64,000 nt of DNA from positions 1-64,000 of the forward strand of contig CANFHF010000001.1 in assembly GCA_947446635.1 (NCBI GenBank), read 5' to 3'. Numbering within the stretch: the stretch's first letter is position 1; every line of letters begins with the position of its first letter. Positions 32,477-41,904 of the stretch are shown here, in pieces. Source of the DNA: Flavobacteriaceae bacterium (GTDB lineage Bacteria; Bacteroidota; Bacteroidia; Flavobacteriales; Flavobacteriaceae). A model generated the notes under the pieces. The model did not search any database and was not told the origin of the DNA. It was given only the letters and a program-made list of their open reading frames with translations. The position numbers and the translations under genes are program-made.

Positions 32477-34912
32477 TTATATCCGTACTGTATTTTTCTT
32501 TTCGGCAAGCAGAATATTTTCGATTCCTTTTATAATGGCATCAGGATTGAACGAAATACTGTCAATTCCTTCTTCTACCAAGAACTGGGTAAACTCAGGA
32601 ATGTCGCTTGGCGCTTGGCCACACAATCCCACTTTTATGTTGTTTCGTTTGGCAGCGTGAATCGTTTCTCGGATTAAAGATTTGACCGCCGGATTTTGCT
32701 CACTGAATAAAAAACTGACCAAAGAAGAATCTCGGTCTAAACCAAGGGTGAGCTGTGTCAAATCATTGGAACCAATGGAAAATCCGTCGAAAATTTCGGC
32801 GAATTTATCAGCCAATAAAACGTTGCTTGGAATTTCTACCATTACATAAATTTCCAATTCGTCTGCCTGCCGGTCAGACAGGTTTTCTCCTTGGACCAAT
32901 CCGTTTTTCACCATTTCTGCAATAACTTTTTTTCCTTCCTCGACAGTTCTGCAAAAAGGAATCATCAACTTCACGTTGTACAATCCCATTTCGTTTCGCA
33001 CTTTTTTCATCGCTTCACATTCTAATGCAAAACCTTTTCGATAAAAATCGCTGTAATAACGCGAAGCCCCACGAAAGCCAATCATAGGATTTTCTTCCTC
33101 GGGTTCGAAATATTTTCCGCCAATGAGATTGGCATATTCGTTGCTCTTGAAATCGCTCATCCGCACAATAACGTCCTTTGGATAAAAAGCCGCAGCTACC
33201 GTTGAAACGGCTTCGGCAAGTTTATCTACGAAATAATCGGTACCGTTTTTATAGCCATTAGTCAATTCCTTGATTTTCGAAATTGTTGCTTCATCGGTTA
33301 CTTTTTCGGGTTCGCATAGGGCATTTGGATGTATTTTAATGGTGTTGGAAATTGCAAATTCCATTCGCATCAAACCCACGCCTTTGTTGGGATAAAAACT
33401 CAAGTCAAAAGCTCTTTCGGGATCTGCGAGGATAAACATTGGATCTGTTTCCGGCAAATTGAGTTTGCTGAAATCCTGTTCTTTAATTTCCCATTTCAAA
33501 AGTCCTTCATATACATTTCCCTCTTTGCCTTCGGCACAAGAAATCGTGATTTCCTGACCATTTTTTATGGTAGAAGTTGCATTGCCACAGCCCACTACGG
33601 CAACTGTTCCAAGTTCTCTTGCCACAATGGCCGAATGGCTTGTCCTACCGCCTTTATTGGTAATAATGGCTCCCGCTTTTTTAAGAATGGGATCCCAATC
33701 GGGATTGGTGACATCGGTCACTAGGATTTCTCCATGCTGCAAAAGATTTCCTTCTTGTGGACTGTTCAGGATTCGCGCTTTTCCGGAAGTGATTTTGTTT
33801 CCAAGGGCAGTGCCACTTGCTAATACATTGCCCTTTTCTTTTAGGGAATAGAGTTCCACGATTTGTTTTCGTGCTTTTCCGTGAATAGTTTCTGGACGTG
33901 CTTGAACGATATAGATTTGGTCGTTCAATCCGTCTTTTGCCCATTCGATATCCATTGTTTTGTTATAATGATTTTCAATTTTTTGGCACCACTGCGCCAG
34001 TTGGATGACTTCTTTATCCGTTAGTGAAAATTTATTTTGTTCTGCCAATGGAGTGTCCTTATTCACAATCGTTTTATCTGCCGATACACCTAGGGCGTTT
34101 TCGGCATAAATCATTGTGAATTCTTTTTTGCCGCAATGGCTTTTCAATATTGGGTTAAGTTTTTTATTAAAAAGTGTGGGTTTAAAAACTACCCATTCAT
34201 CGGGAGTGATTCTTCCTTGGACAATGTTTTCGCCCAGACCAAAAGTGCCGTTGATGACTACCACATTTCTGAATCCGCTATCGGGATCGATGGTAAAAGC
34301 CACACCGGACGAAGCTTTGTCGCTGCGTACCATTTGTTGTACGCCAACTGATATGGCGATATCCATATTTACAAAACCCATATCGTGGCGGTATTTGATG
34401 GCGCGATCTGTAAACAAGGAAGCATAACAGCGTAGAACGGCATCGAGCAATTGTTTTTCTCCGCTAATGTTCAGGAAGGATTCCATTCTTCCAGCAAAAC
34501 TCGCCGAGGGCAAATCTTCGGAAGTGGCGCTACTGCGAACGGCAACGTCGAGATAGTTTATATTGCATTGTTTGCAAAGTACTTGGTAAGCGGCTCGAAT
34601 ATCGACATTGATTTCTTCGGGAATAGTAGCCGATAAAATAAGATTCCTGGCTTTTTCTCCAATAGAGGAAAGATTGGAATATTCTTTTGTGTCCAAGGAA
34701 AGTAATAACTCTTCCAATGGTTTTTCGAGATTGTTTTCTTTGCGAAATAGTCGATACCCTTCGGCTGTGACCGCAAAACCATTGGGGATTTTAATGCCTA
34801 TTGGATTTAATTGGCAGTACATTTCGCCAAGTGAAGCATTTTTACCGCCTACTTTGGCAATATCCGAGATGCTGACTTGGTCAAAAAACAGAATGTGGTT
34901 TGAGTTTTCCAT
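32477..34912 (-). CDS. ppsA: Phosphoenolpyruvate synthase
   Basis: PEP synthase makes phosphoenolpyruvate from pyruvate and ATP with AMP and phosphate as by-products, the first step of gluconeogenesis. This 811-aa protein is close to the usual length (about 790). It has an N-terminal ATP-grasp domain beginning KVGGKNASLGEM with AVRSSATSEDLPSASFAG and GLGENIVQG. The swivelling phosphohistidine domain follows, with GGRTSHSAIVARELG (H426). The C-terminal PEP domain contains NEMGLYNVKLMIPFCR, FSIGSNDLTQLTLGLDRDS and GLCGQAPSD with the catalytic cysteine. It lies second in the minus-strand operon. No PpsR regulator is seen nearby. Confidence 0.93.
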   Translation of the reverse strand: MENSNHILFFDQVSISDIAKVGGKNASLGEMYCQLNPIGIKIPNGFAVTAEGYRLFRKENNLEKPLEELLLSLDTKEYSNLSSIGEKARNLILSATIPEEINVDIRAAYQVLCKQCNINYLDVAVRSSATSEDLPSASFAGRMESFLNISGEKQLLDAVLRCYASLFTDRAIKYRHDMGFVNMDIAISVGVQQMVRSDKASSGVAFTIDPDSGFRNVVVINGTFGLGENIVQGRITPDEWVVFKPTLFNKKLNPILKSHCGKKEFTMIYAENALGVSADKTIVNKDTPLAEQNKFSLTDKEVIQLAQWCQKIENHYNKTMDIEWAKDGLNDQIYIVQARPETIHGKARKQIVELYSLKEKGNVLASGTALGNKITSGKARILNSPQEGNLLQHGEILVTDVTNPDWDPILKKAGAIITNKGGRTSHSAIVARELGTVAVVGCGNATSTIKNGQEITISCAEGKEGNVYEGLLKWEIKEQDFSKLNLPETDPMFILADPERAFDLSFYPNKGVGLMRMEFAISNTIKIHPNALCEPEKVTDEATISKIKELTNGYKNGTDYFVDKLAEAVSTVAAAFYPKDVIVRMSDFKSNEYANLIGGKYFEPEEENPMIGFRGASRYYSDFYRKGFALECEAMKKVRNEMGLYNVKLMIPFCRTVEEGKKVIAEMVKNGLVQGENLSDRQADELEIYVMVEIPSNVLLADKFAEIFDGFSIGSNDLTQLTLGLDRDSSLVSFLFSEQNPAVKSLIRETIHAAKRNNIKVGLCGQAPSDIPEFTQFLVEEGIDSISFNPDAIIKGIENILLAEKKNTVRI

Positions 34913-34972
34913 ATTGTTTTATAATAAAATTAGGGTATGAAATTTAAACTCAATAAGGAAAGAAGAGAGTTT

Positions 34973-35566
34973 CTATTTCCATATTTTGAAGTTTAGATTG
35001 AATTTTTTCTTTTGAATTAAGGAACGCCAGTCAATAAATAAAAGTGCACTAATTAGGAGTAATCCTAACCCTAAACTAGATATAGATTCCCAGGATATGG
35101 CTCCAAGAAGCATGTTTTCGGCATTTTCAGTGCCAAATTTTCCTAAATGCACTAGAATGGTGTCGCTAATAAATTTCCCTACGAAGAAGGCTGGGATTAT
35201 AAAAAGAGGTTTTATTTTTGCCATCCCTGAAGCTACAAATAAGGGGGTGGTCGGAAGCGGTAACAAAGAGTAAGCAATGATTACCATTTGACTTTTCCAT
35301 CCATTTTTTTTCATTACTCCACCCAAATATTGTACATCTTCGTTCTTTGCTGGATTGAAAATTTTTCCAGCAATAAATGGTATATATAAGGTTAGAATAT
35401 ATCTGCCTAAAATGGAACCGGCAACTCCAATAGTAATAACCACCCAAATATTCAACCCAAAAACAATCTGCAAAAAAACCATGATGGTAAAAGCAGGAGG
35501 AAATGGGAAAGGGACGACATCAAATAAAAACGCCCCTACAAAAACTAATAGATAATGCCACCACAT
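34973..35566 (-). CDS. VTT-domain (SNARE-associated) membrane protein
   Basis: This 197-aa integral membrane protein reads as a small VTT/DedA-like protein. It has a re-entrant-loop-like FLFDVVPFPFPPAFTIMV near the N terminus, GSILGRYILTLYIPFI, then SLLPLPTTPLFVASGMAKI and AFFVGKFISDTIL, with the Gly and Arg pattern of the domain. About five membrane segments are present. The family moves or scrambles lipids across membranes. It is the first gene of the run down to the cardiolipin-synthase-like gene, 60 bases upstream of ppsA. A shared role in lipid or energy homeostasis is possible but not shown. Confidence 0.75.
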   Translation of the reverse strand: MWWHYLLVFVGAFLFDVVPFPFPPAFTIMVFLQIVFGLNIWVVITIGVAGSILGRYILTLYIPFIAGKIFNPAKNEDVQYLGGVMKKNGWKSQMVIIAYSLLPLPTTPLFVASGMAKIKPLFIIPAFFVGKFISDTILVHLGKFGTENAENMLLGAISWESISSLGLGLLLISALLFIDWRSLIQKKKFNLNFKIWK

Positions 35567-36061
35567 AGTATTTTTTTTTAAATTCGTCTAATTCCTCAAA
35601 GTGTTGTAACGATTATGTTTATTTCACTAAAGGTGTATTGACACCTCTTGGTTTTTATTTGGGGTAGTATATAAATTAATTAGTCAAGAGACCTTTTAGT
35701 CAACTGAATAAAATAATAGGTGTATTTGATTCTTGAAGCACTTATAGTAAATTTAGGAAAAATTGTTCTTTTTTGTATCAAAAAAACGTTTTATTTTATC
35801 TTTATTTTTGACTTAATAACTTGTTTAATATATTTAAGAAGCGAGGTTTGTCTCCGTTTTATTAGTTTTGTCAAATGGGTCGATAAGTGAACTAAGACTA
35901 TTTTAATTTATAAACGATTTAATCTGAGTATTGAAATATTGTCACTAGATTTATTTTTAAATGTTTCAATAAATAACATCAGTTCCAGAATTGCCATTTT
36001 TGAAAATTTTCAAATACACAAAATAAGCCTTACTTTAGCATTTTGAAAATGACACCATAAA
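35567..36061. other. Long intergenic region between divergent units
   Basis: These 495 bases separate the minus-strand VTT-ppsA operon from nadC. I see no reading frame, tRNA or strict TAnnTTTG promoter. AGGTGT-attg-ACACCT (35631-35646) followed by TTGGTTTTT could be an operator or a weak terminator near the start of the minus-strand unit. The rest is AT-rich with no repeat I can name. Confidence 0.5.
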
Positions 36062-36919
36062 ATGATAAGCCAAACACAATTCGAAAACGAATTACAACTC
36101 ATTATACAAAACGGCATTCGCGAGGATGTGGGCGAGGGTGATCACAGTTCTTTGGCTTGTATTCCAGTTTCGGCAATAGGACGAGCCAAATTGTTGGTCA
36201 AGGAAGATGGTATTATTGCAGGTGTGGCTTTCGCTAAAATGATTTTAGAATATGTTGATCCAGCCTTGCAAACAGAAATTTTCATAACTGACGGAAAACT
36301 TGTAAAGCAAGGTGATGTTGTTTTTACTGTTTTCGGAAGTTCGCAATCTATTTTGAAAGCGGAACGCTTGGTGCTGAATTCCATGCAACGAATGAGCGCC
36401 ATTGCCACCAAAACAAAGAAATACGTCAATTTACTCGAAGGAACCAATACCCGAATTCTCGATACCCGAAAAACCACGCCTGGATTTAGAGCTTGCGAAA
36501 AATGGGCCGTAAAAATTGGTGGAGGTGAAAATCATCGTTTTGCTTTGTATGATATGATTATGCTCAAAGACAATCACAATGATTTTGCAGGGGGCATTTC
36601 TTTAGCTATAGCCAAAACCAAAGCATATTTAAAACAAAAAAATCTAGATTTGAAAATCATTGTAGAGGCTAGAAATCTCGAAGAGGTAAAGGAGATTCTA
36701 GAAAACCAAGGTGTTTATAGGATTTTGATTGACAACCTCGATTTTGATGATACCCGAAAAGCGGTAGCACTAATTGGCGATACATGCCAAACTGAATCCT
36801 CTGGAAATATCAACGAAAACACCATTCGAAAGTATGCTGAATGTGGTGTCAATTACATTTCATCAGGAGCATTGACCCATTCTATTTACAATATGGATTT
36901 GAGTTTGAAGGCTTTTTGA
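36062..36919 (+). CDS. nadC: Nicotinate-nucleotide pyrophosphorylase (quinolinate phosphoribosyltransferase)
   Basis: NadC converts quinolinate and PRPP to nicotinate mononucleotide, carbon dioxide and pyrophosphate in NAD synthesis. This 285-aa protein has the family landmarks REDVGEGDHSS near the N terminus, ERLVLNSMQRMSAIAT, ILDTRKTTPGFRACEKWAVKIGGGENHRFALYD, KDNH, IIVEARNLEEV and YISSGALTHS near the end. The length is usual. The next gene (brkB) starts 13 bases after its stop, so an operon with brkB and priA is likely. Confidence 0.94.
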   Translation: MISQTQFENELQLIIQNGIREDVGEGDHSSLACIPVSAIGRAKLLVKEDGIIAGVAFAKMILEYVDPALQTEIFITDGKLVKQGDVVFTVFGSSQSILKAERLVLNSMQRMSAIATKTKKYVNLLEGTNTRILDTRKTTPGFRACEKWAVKIGGGENHRFALYDMIMLKDNHNDFAGGISLAIAKTKAYLKQKNLDLKIIVEARNLEEVKEILENQGVYRILIDNLDFDDTRKAVALIGDTCQTESSGNINENTIRKYAECGVNYISSGALTHSIYNMDLSLKAF

Positions 36920-36932
36920 TACCAAAAAAACT

Positions 36933-37889
36933 ATGAGCAAGGAAATGGAACAAAGGATAGAACGAATCCCAATACTGCGAAATTTAGCTCGTCCGCTAAA
37001 AAGGATAAAACTACCCTGGCTACAAGGATTGTCTTTTTATGATTTATTAGAATTATACATACTAGGAATTGCCGAAAGTGCGGTGACCTATCATGCTAGC
37101 GCCATTGCATTTAGTTTTTTTATGGCCTTGTTTCCCTTTGCGCTGTTTATACTAAATCTTATTCCTTACATTCCTATTGAGGGTTTTCAAGCTGATTTTC
37201 TTCAGTTTGTAAAAGAAGGAGTGCCGCCTAATACCTATGACGCCATCGCTAACATCGTGAACGACATTCTTAACAATAGCCATTCCGGATTATTATCTAC
37301 GGGTTTTATATTATCTATTTTCCTTATGGCAAATGGCTTGAATGGAATTTTGGGAGGTTTTGAATCCTCTAAACATGTATTGATTAAGCGGGGTTTCCTA
37401 CATCAATATGTAGTAGCTTTAGGAATCTCGCTAGTTTTGTCACTTTTGTTATTGGTTACCGTTGCCACAATCGTAGTTTTTGAAGTGTTTCTTCAAAAAA
37501 CAAATATACAGGATGTATTAAGTGGTACCGTTTCTCTCATTATTTTGGGACGCTATGCTTTTGTGATTTTGATGATTTTAGTCACCACATCCATACTTTT
37601 TAGATTTGGCACCAAACATTTTATAGGAGGTCCATTCATTTCAATAGCTTCTGTCTTTACAACTATATTAATTATTTTGGACTCTTATGTTTTTGGTATT
37701 TGGGTTCTCCGATTTTCCAAGTATAACGAATTATACGGCTCCATAGGTACCTTATTGATTATGATGTTTTACATTTGGATTAACTGCATGATTTTACTCC
37801 TTGGTTTTGAGTTGAATGCCGTTATACATAAATTAAAAAAGAAACATTCAAAATCAAATTATAAAGGTATCGAAGAGTTAAATTCATAA
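36933..37889 (+). CDS. YihY/BrkB-family membrane protein
   Basis: This 318-aa protein has six membrane segments after an N-terminal amphipathic region and belongs to the YihY (formerly BrkB or RNase BN) family. It shows the conserved SAVTYHASAIAFSFFMALFPF near residues 50-70, GFILSIFLMANGLNGILGGF, and the terminal YGSIGTLLIMMFYIWINCMILLLGFELNAVI with the Asn-Cys/Glu-Leu-Asn end of the family. Its function is not established; transport or lipid flipping has been proposed. The ATG lies 13 bases after nadC, and priA follows after 6. Confidence 0.88.
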   Translation: MSKEMEQRIERIPILRNLARPLKRIKLPWLQGLSFYDLLELYILGIAESAVTYHASAIAFSFFMALFPFALFILNLIPYIPIEGFQADFLQFVKEGVPPNTYDAIANIVNDILNNSHSGLLSTGFILSIFLMANGLNGILGGFESSKHVLIKRGFLHQYVVALGISLVLSLLLLVTVATIVVFEVFLQKTNIQDVLSGTVSLIILGRYAFVILMILVTTSILFRFGTKHFIGGPFISIASVFTTILIILDSYVFGIWVLRFSKYNELYGSIGTLLIMMFYIWINCMILLLGFELNAVIHKLKKKHSKSNYKGIEELNS

Positions 37890-37895
37890 TCTTAA

Positions 37896-40346
37896 ATGCA
37901 TTTCATCGAAGTTATTTTACCGCTCTCTCTTGCCAAAACCTTTACCTATAGCGTTTCTGAAACCGAGTACAACTATATCAGAAAAGGAATGCGGGTGGCA
38001 GTGCCTTTTGGTAAAAGTAAAATCTATACGGCACTGGTTATTGAAATCCATCAAAACAAACCCGCTTTATACGAAGCTAAAGAAATTCACCAAATCTTAG
38101 ACGAGACACCTATAGTTACCGAAATCCAAATTACTAATTGGCTTTGGATTGCGTCGTATTATATGTGTGCTATTGGTGATGTATACCGTGGGGCGATGCC
38201 TTCGGCACTTTTGCTAGAAAGCGAAACCATGATTTCCAAAAAAACAGACATTTTTGTAGATGAAAGTTCATTGTCAGATGAAGAGTTCTTGGTATATGAG
38301 GCGCTTCAACAGCAAAGTTCCTTGATGGTGAAGGATATTATGAATATTTTAAACAAGAAAAATACACTTCCCGTTATTCAAAAATTGGTTGATAAAAACA
38401 TTCTGGTTCTCCAAGAAGAAATACAGGAAATCTATACGCCAAAACTCGTTCGATATGTAAAATTACATTCTAAATATGAATCCAATGAAAGTTTGGGTGC
38501 ATTATTGGAAATCCTGAAAAACGCTCAAAAGCAAAAAGAAATTGTCTTGAGTTATTTTCAATTAAGCGCTTCGGAGAAAAAGCCAATTACCGTGAAAAAG
38601 CTAATTGAAGTAGCTAATTCTTCTGCGGCAATTATAAAAGCGCTAATCGAAAAAGAAATTTTCGAAGAATATTTCATTCAAGTGGATCGGGTTAATTTTT
38701 ATGGAAAAACAACAAAAGAACAATTACAGTTAAGCAAAGCGCAACATTTCGCTTTCGAAGCAATCAAGGATAACTTTATTTTAAAAGAAGTTTGTCTTTT
38801 GCACGGCGTAACTTCTAGCGGAAAAACGGAAATCTATATCAAGCTCATTGCCGATTATATAGCAACAGGAAAACAGATTCTATACCTACTGCCTGAAATT
38901 GCACTCACAACTCAATTGGTAGGAAGGTTACGGGATTATTTTGGCAATAAAGTAGCTGTTTTTCATTCTAAATATAGCAATAACGAAAGGGTGGAAGTCT
39001 GGAGGCAAGTGCTATCCGCATCTCCCAAAGCACAAATCATCATAGGAGCAAGGTCGGCTTTGTTTTTACCTTTTCACAACTTGGGGTTGGTTATTATTGA
39101 TGAAGAACATGAACAAACATTCAAACAAGCCGATCCTTCGCCACGCTATCATGCCCGAGATGCTGGTATAGTTTTGGCTAATATACATAAGGCGAAAGTG
39201 CTATTAGGTTCCGCCACACCAAGTATTGAAACCTATTTTAATGCCCAATCGGGTAAATATGGTCTAGTTGAAATTTCGGAAAGATATGGAAATGTAAGAA
39301 TGCCCGAAATTGAATTGGTGGATTTGAAAGACAAATACTTCCGCAAAAAAATGTCGGGACATTTTAGTGATACTTTAATAGCAGAGATTACCACCGCTTT
39401 GTCATTAGGAGAACAAGTTATCTTGTTTCAAAACCGCAGGGGTTTTTCGCCTGTTATCGAATGTATGACTTGTGGACATGTACCACAATGTCCTCAATGC
39501 GACGTGAGTTTGACGTATCATAAACACAAGAATCAGCTCCGTTGTCATTATTGTGGTTATTCGATGGCAAAACCAACCAATTGCCACTCTTGCTCGAGCA
39601 TTCATTTGACTACCAAAGGTTTTGGAACGGAGCAAATTCAGCAAGAATTGGTTGAGTTATTTCCAAGCACGAAAATAGGCCGAATGGATCAAGACACGAC
39701 TCGAGGAAAATTTGGCTTCGAGAAAATCATTGATAGTTTTAAAAATCGAGAAATCGATGTTTTGGTGGGAACCCAGATGCTTGCAAAGGGTTTGGATTTT
39801 GACAATGTGAGTTTAGTGGGGATTATGAATGCGGATAACATGCTGTATCACCCTGATTTTAGAGCCTTTGAAAGAAGTTTCCAAATGATGACTCAGGTTT
39901 CTGGTCGTTCTGGTCGTTCTCAAAAACAAGGGAAAGTAATTATCCAAACGTATAATCCAGATCACAATACTATTCAACAAGTGGTTAGAAATGATTATAT
40001 AAGTATGTATAAGGAGCAATTATATGACAGACAAATCTATAATTACCCTCCTTATTTCAAGCTCATAAAACTAACATTGAAACATAGGGATTTTGACAAA
40101 CTAAAAGAAGGCTCGATGTGGTTGTATCAAGTAATAAAACAAAACTTGAGTATTCCTATTCTTGGCCCTGAAGAACCACCAATTTCGAGAATACGCAATG
40201 AATACATTAGAACCATTCTTATAAAAATCCCTCAAAAAAATTCTTTGCAGGGCACAAAAAAAACTATCCAGAAAATGTTGAATAGTTTTGAGTCAGTCGC
40301 TTCATACAGATCTATAAAAGTAGCTGTAAATGTAGATTTTTACTAG
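37896..40346 (+). CDS. priA: Primosomal protein N' (replication restart helicase)
   Basis: PriA binds stalled replication forks and reloads the replisome. This 816-aa protein has an N-terminal DNA-binding domain (VILPLSLAKTFTYSV, RVAVPFGKSKIYTALV), then the SF2 helicase core with Walker A HGVTSSGKTEIYIKLI and DEEH in LVIIDEEHEQTFKQAD. The zinc-binding module has eight cysteines, starting CMTCGHVPQCPQCDVSLTYH and ending CHYCGYSMAKPTNCHSC. Motif V/VI is VGTQMLAKGLDFD and QVSGRSGR. It follows brkB by 6 bases. Its stop overlaps the convergent LytTR regulator by 4 bases. Confidence 0.94.
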   Translation: MHFIEVILPLSLAKTFTYSVSETEYNYIRKGMRVAVPFGKSKIYTALVIEIHQNKPALYEAKEIHQILDETPIVTEIQITNWLWIASYYMCAIGDVYRGAMPSALLLESETMISKKTDIFVDESSLSDEEFLVYEALQQQSSLMVKDIMNILNKKNTLPVIQKLVDKNILVLQEEIQEIYTPKLVRYVKLHSKYESNESLGALLEILKNAQKQKEIVLSYFQLSASEKKPITVKKLIEVANSSAAIIKALIEKEIFEEYFIQVDRVNFYGKTTKEQLQLSKAQHFAFEAIKDNFILKEVCLLHGVTSSGKTEIYIKLIADYIATGKQILYLLPEIALTTQLVGRLRDYFGNKVAVFHSKYSNNERVEVWRQVLSASPKAQIIIGARSALFLPFHNLGLVIIDEEHEQTFKQADPSPRYHARDAGIVLANIHKAKVLLGSATPSIETYFNAQSGKYGLVEISERYGNVRMPEIELVDLKDKYFRKKMSGHFSDTLIAEITTALSLGEQVILFQNRRGFSPVIECMTCGHVPQCPQCDVSLTYHKHKNQLRCHYCGYSMAKPTNCHSCSSIHLTTKGFGTEQIQQELVELFPSTKIGRMDQDTTRGKFGFEKIIDSFKNREIDVLVGTQMLAKGLDFDNVSLVGIMNADNMLYHPDFRAFERSFQMMTQVSGRSGRSQKQGKVIIQTYNPDHNTIQQVVRNDYISMYKEQLYDRQIYNYPPYFKLIKLTLKHRDFDKLKEGSMWLYQVIKQNLSIPILGPEEPPISRIRNEYIRTILIKIPQKNSLQGTKKTIQKMLNSFESVASYRSIKVAVNVDFY

Positions 40347-41038
40347 CTAATTGCTAGTGCTCTTACTAGGGCTTCTTTTTTATGCCTGCTGAGGGGGATT
40401 TTTGTAGGTCCAATTTCTGCGAACCTACTATTTAATCGCTCCACTTTATCTATATTTATGATGTAGGATTTATGAACCCTTACAAACTTGTCTTTTGATA
40501 AGTCCTTTTCAAAAGATTTCATGGTAGAAAGGACCAAGTTGCTGTCGTTTTCCGTCACTACTTTTACATAATCACCAAAGGCCTCAATCCATTTTATATT
40601 AGAAGTATAAACTTTTAACTTTTTTAGATTACTCTTTATAAATATGTGTTCGCCAAGTTCATCGGGAACTTTAGAATTTAGCAAATGGAATTCTACTGCT
40701 CTTTTTACACTAGCATTAAATCGTTCTAATTGTATTGGTTTTTGAATGTAATCCGTGACTTGATAGTCAAAAGCTTTTATAGCGTATTCGGACTTAGAGG
40801 CGATCAAAACAACTTGCGTATTTGTTTTTAACCCATCTAGAAAATCAAAACCAGTTATTGCCGGCATTTCGATGTCTAAAAAGATTAGATCTATATTATG
40901 GGTATTTAAAAAACTTTTAGCCTCAATCGCATTCGAAAAATCGCCAATTAAATTTAGGTTGGGGTGGTTAAATGTTAACCTTGAGGCTATGGTTCTGTGG
41001 AGCGTGCTATCATCAATTACAATACAGTTCAGTTTCAT
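40343..41038 (-). CDS. LytTR-family response regulator
   Basis: This 231-aa protein has a receiver domain (1-120) with the acidic pocket VIDDS, the phosphorylation site LIFLDIEMP (D54) and the conserved Lys in IQKPI. A C-terminal LytTR DNA-binding domain (about 135-230) follows, with FIKSNLKKLKVYTSNIKWIEAFGDYVKV and FVRVHKSYIINIDKVERL. No sensor kinase gene is adjacent, so its partner is elsewhere. Upstream on its strand lies a nine-copy TTAAAAA tract (41054-41116) whose length could change promoter spacing. It is convergent with priA. Confidence 0.9.
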   Translation of the reverse strand: MKLNCIVIDDSTLHRTIASRLTFNHPNLNLIGDFSNAIEAKSFLNTHNIDLIFLDIEMPAITGFDFLDGLKTNTQVVLIASKSEYAIKAFDYQVTDYIQKPIQLERFNASVKRAVEFHLLNSKVPDELGEHIFIKSNLKKLKVYTSNIKWIEAFGDYVKVVTENDSNLVLSTMKSFEKDLSKDKFVRVHKSYIINIDKVERLNSRFAEIGPTKIPLSRHKKEALVRALAIS

Positions 41039-41053
41039 AATTTTACAAAAAAA

Positions 41054-41116
41054 TTAAAAATTAAAAATTAAAAATTAAAAATTAAAAATTAAAAATTAAA
41101 AATTAAAAATTAAAAA
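41054..41116. repeat. Tandem repeat (TTAAAAA)9
   Basis: Nine perfect copies of the 7-base unit TTAAAAA lie 16-78 bases upstream of the LytTR regulator start, with partial copies at the edges. A unit of 7 is not a multiple of the helical turn or of 3, so slippage could alter promoter spacing. It is not a CRISPR: there are no spacers. Confidence 0.85.
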
Positions 41117-41186
41117 TACAATTATTTTTTACAATTTCCTATACTTATAGCGTTTTTTATTACTAGAAGTTATATTATAAAAACAG

Positions 41187-41216
41187 TTGTTTATTTGAAA
41201 ATTATAATTACATTTG
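41187..41216 (+). promoter_or_regulatory. Bacteroidota-type promoter of the rpsF operon
   Basis: TTG (41187-41189), 19 bases, then TACATTTG (41209-41216), giving a start near 41221 and a leader of about 25 bases before the rpsF ATG at 41246. Confidence 0.6.
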
Positions 41217-41245
41217 CAGCCAAATTAACAAATAAATAAATATTT

Positions 41246-41587
41246 ATGAATCATTATGAAACTGTTTTCATTTTAAATCCCGTTTTATCTGAAGTTCAGG
41301 TAAAGGAAACAGTAAGCAAATTTGAAGATTTTCTTACATCTAGAGGAGCCGAAATGGTATCGAAAGAAGATTGGGGTCTGAAAAAAATGGCCTACGAAAT
41401 CCAAAACAAAAAAAGTGGTTTTTATCACTTGTTCGAATTCAAAATAGCAGGAGAAGTTCTTATTGCTTTTGAAACCGAATTTAGACGTGACGAGAGAATT
41501 ATGCGTTTCTTGACTGTAAGTCTTGATAAACACGCTATTTCTTGGGCTGAAAGAAGAAGAACCAAATTAAAATCTGCAAAAGCGTAA
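41246..41587 (+). CDS. rpsF: Ribosomal protein bS6
   Basis: This 113-aa small-subunit protein begins [16 protein letters not shown] and has [22 protein letters not shown], the conserved bS6 pattern, and [17 protein letters not shown]. bS6 binds 16S rRNA as a pair with bS18, whose gene follows after 5 bases. The C-terminal extension is short compared with E. coli. It heads the rpsF-rpsR-rplI operon, which has a clear promoter and terminator. There is no ssb gene between rpsF and rpsR. Confidence 0.96.
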   Translation: MNHYETVFILNPVLSEVQVKETVSKFEDFLTSRGAEMVSKEDWGLKKMAYEIQNKKSGFYHLFEFKIAGEVLIAFETEFRRDERIMRFLTVSLDKHAISWAERRRTKLKSAKA

Positions 41588-41592
41588 TCATT

Positions 41593-41889
41593 ATGGCAAC
41601 ATTACAACAATCAGCTTCAGGAAAGAAAGACGGAGATATTAGATATCTTACGCCTTTGAACATAGAGATAAACAAAACTAAAAAGTATTGTCGTTTCAAA
41701 AAATCAGGTATCAAGTATATTGATTATAAAGATGCCGATTTCTTATTGAAATTCGTTAATGAGCAAGGAAAAATTCTTCCTCGTCGTTTAACAGGAACTT
41801 CATTAAAATACCAAAGAAAAGTGTCGGTAGCTGTGAAAAGAGCGCGTCACTTAGCATTAATGCCATATGTGGCTGATTTACTAAAATAA
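41593..41889 (+). CDS. rpsR: Ribosomal protein bS18
   Basis: This 98-aa protein has the bS18 core [53 protein letters not shown]. The N-terminal 25 residues are an extension that is common in Bacteroidota. It forms a pair with bS6 on the platform of the small subunit. The single cysteine in YCRFK is conserved. It lies between rpsF (5 bases) and rplI (15 bases). Confidence 0.96.
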   Translation: MATLQQSASGKKDGDIRYLTPLNIEINKTKKYCRFKKSGIKYIDYKDADFLLKFVNEQGKILPRRLTGTSLKYQRKVSVAVKRARHLALMPYVADLLK

Positions 41890-41904
41890 TAAAGAAGCGA
41901 AATT

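Noticed and set aside
41054..41116. Heptanucleotide tract as a CRISPR array
   Set aside because: The units are contiguous without spacers, are only 7 bases long, and no cas gene is present.
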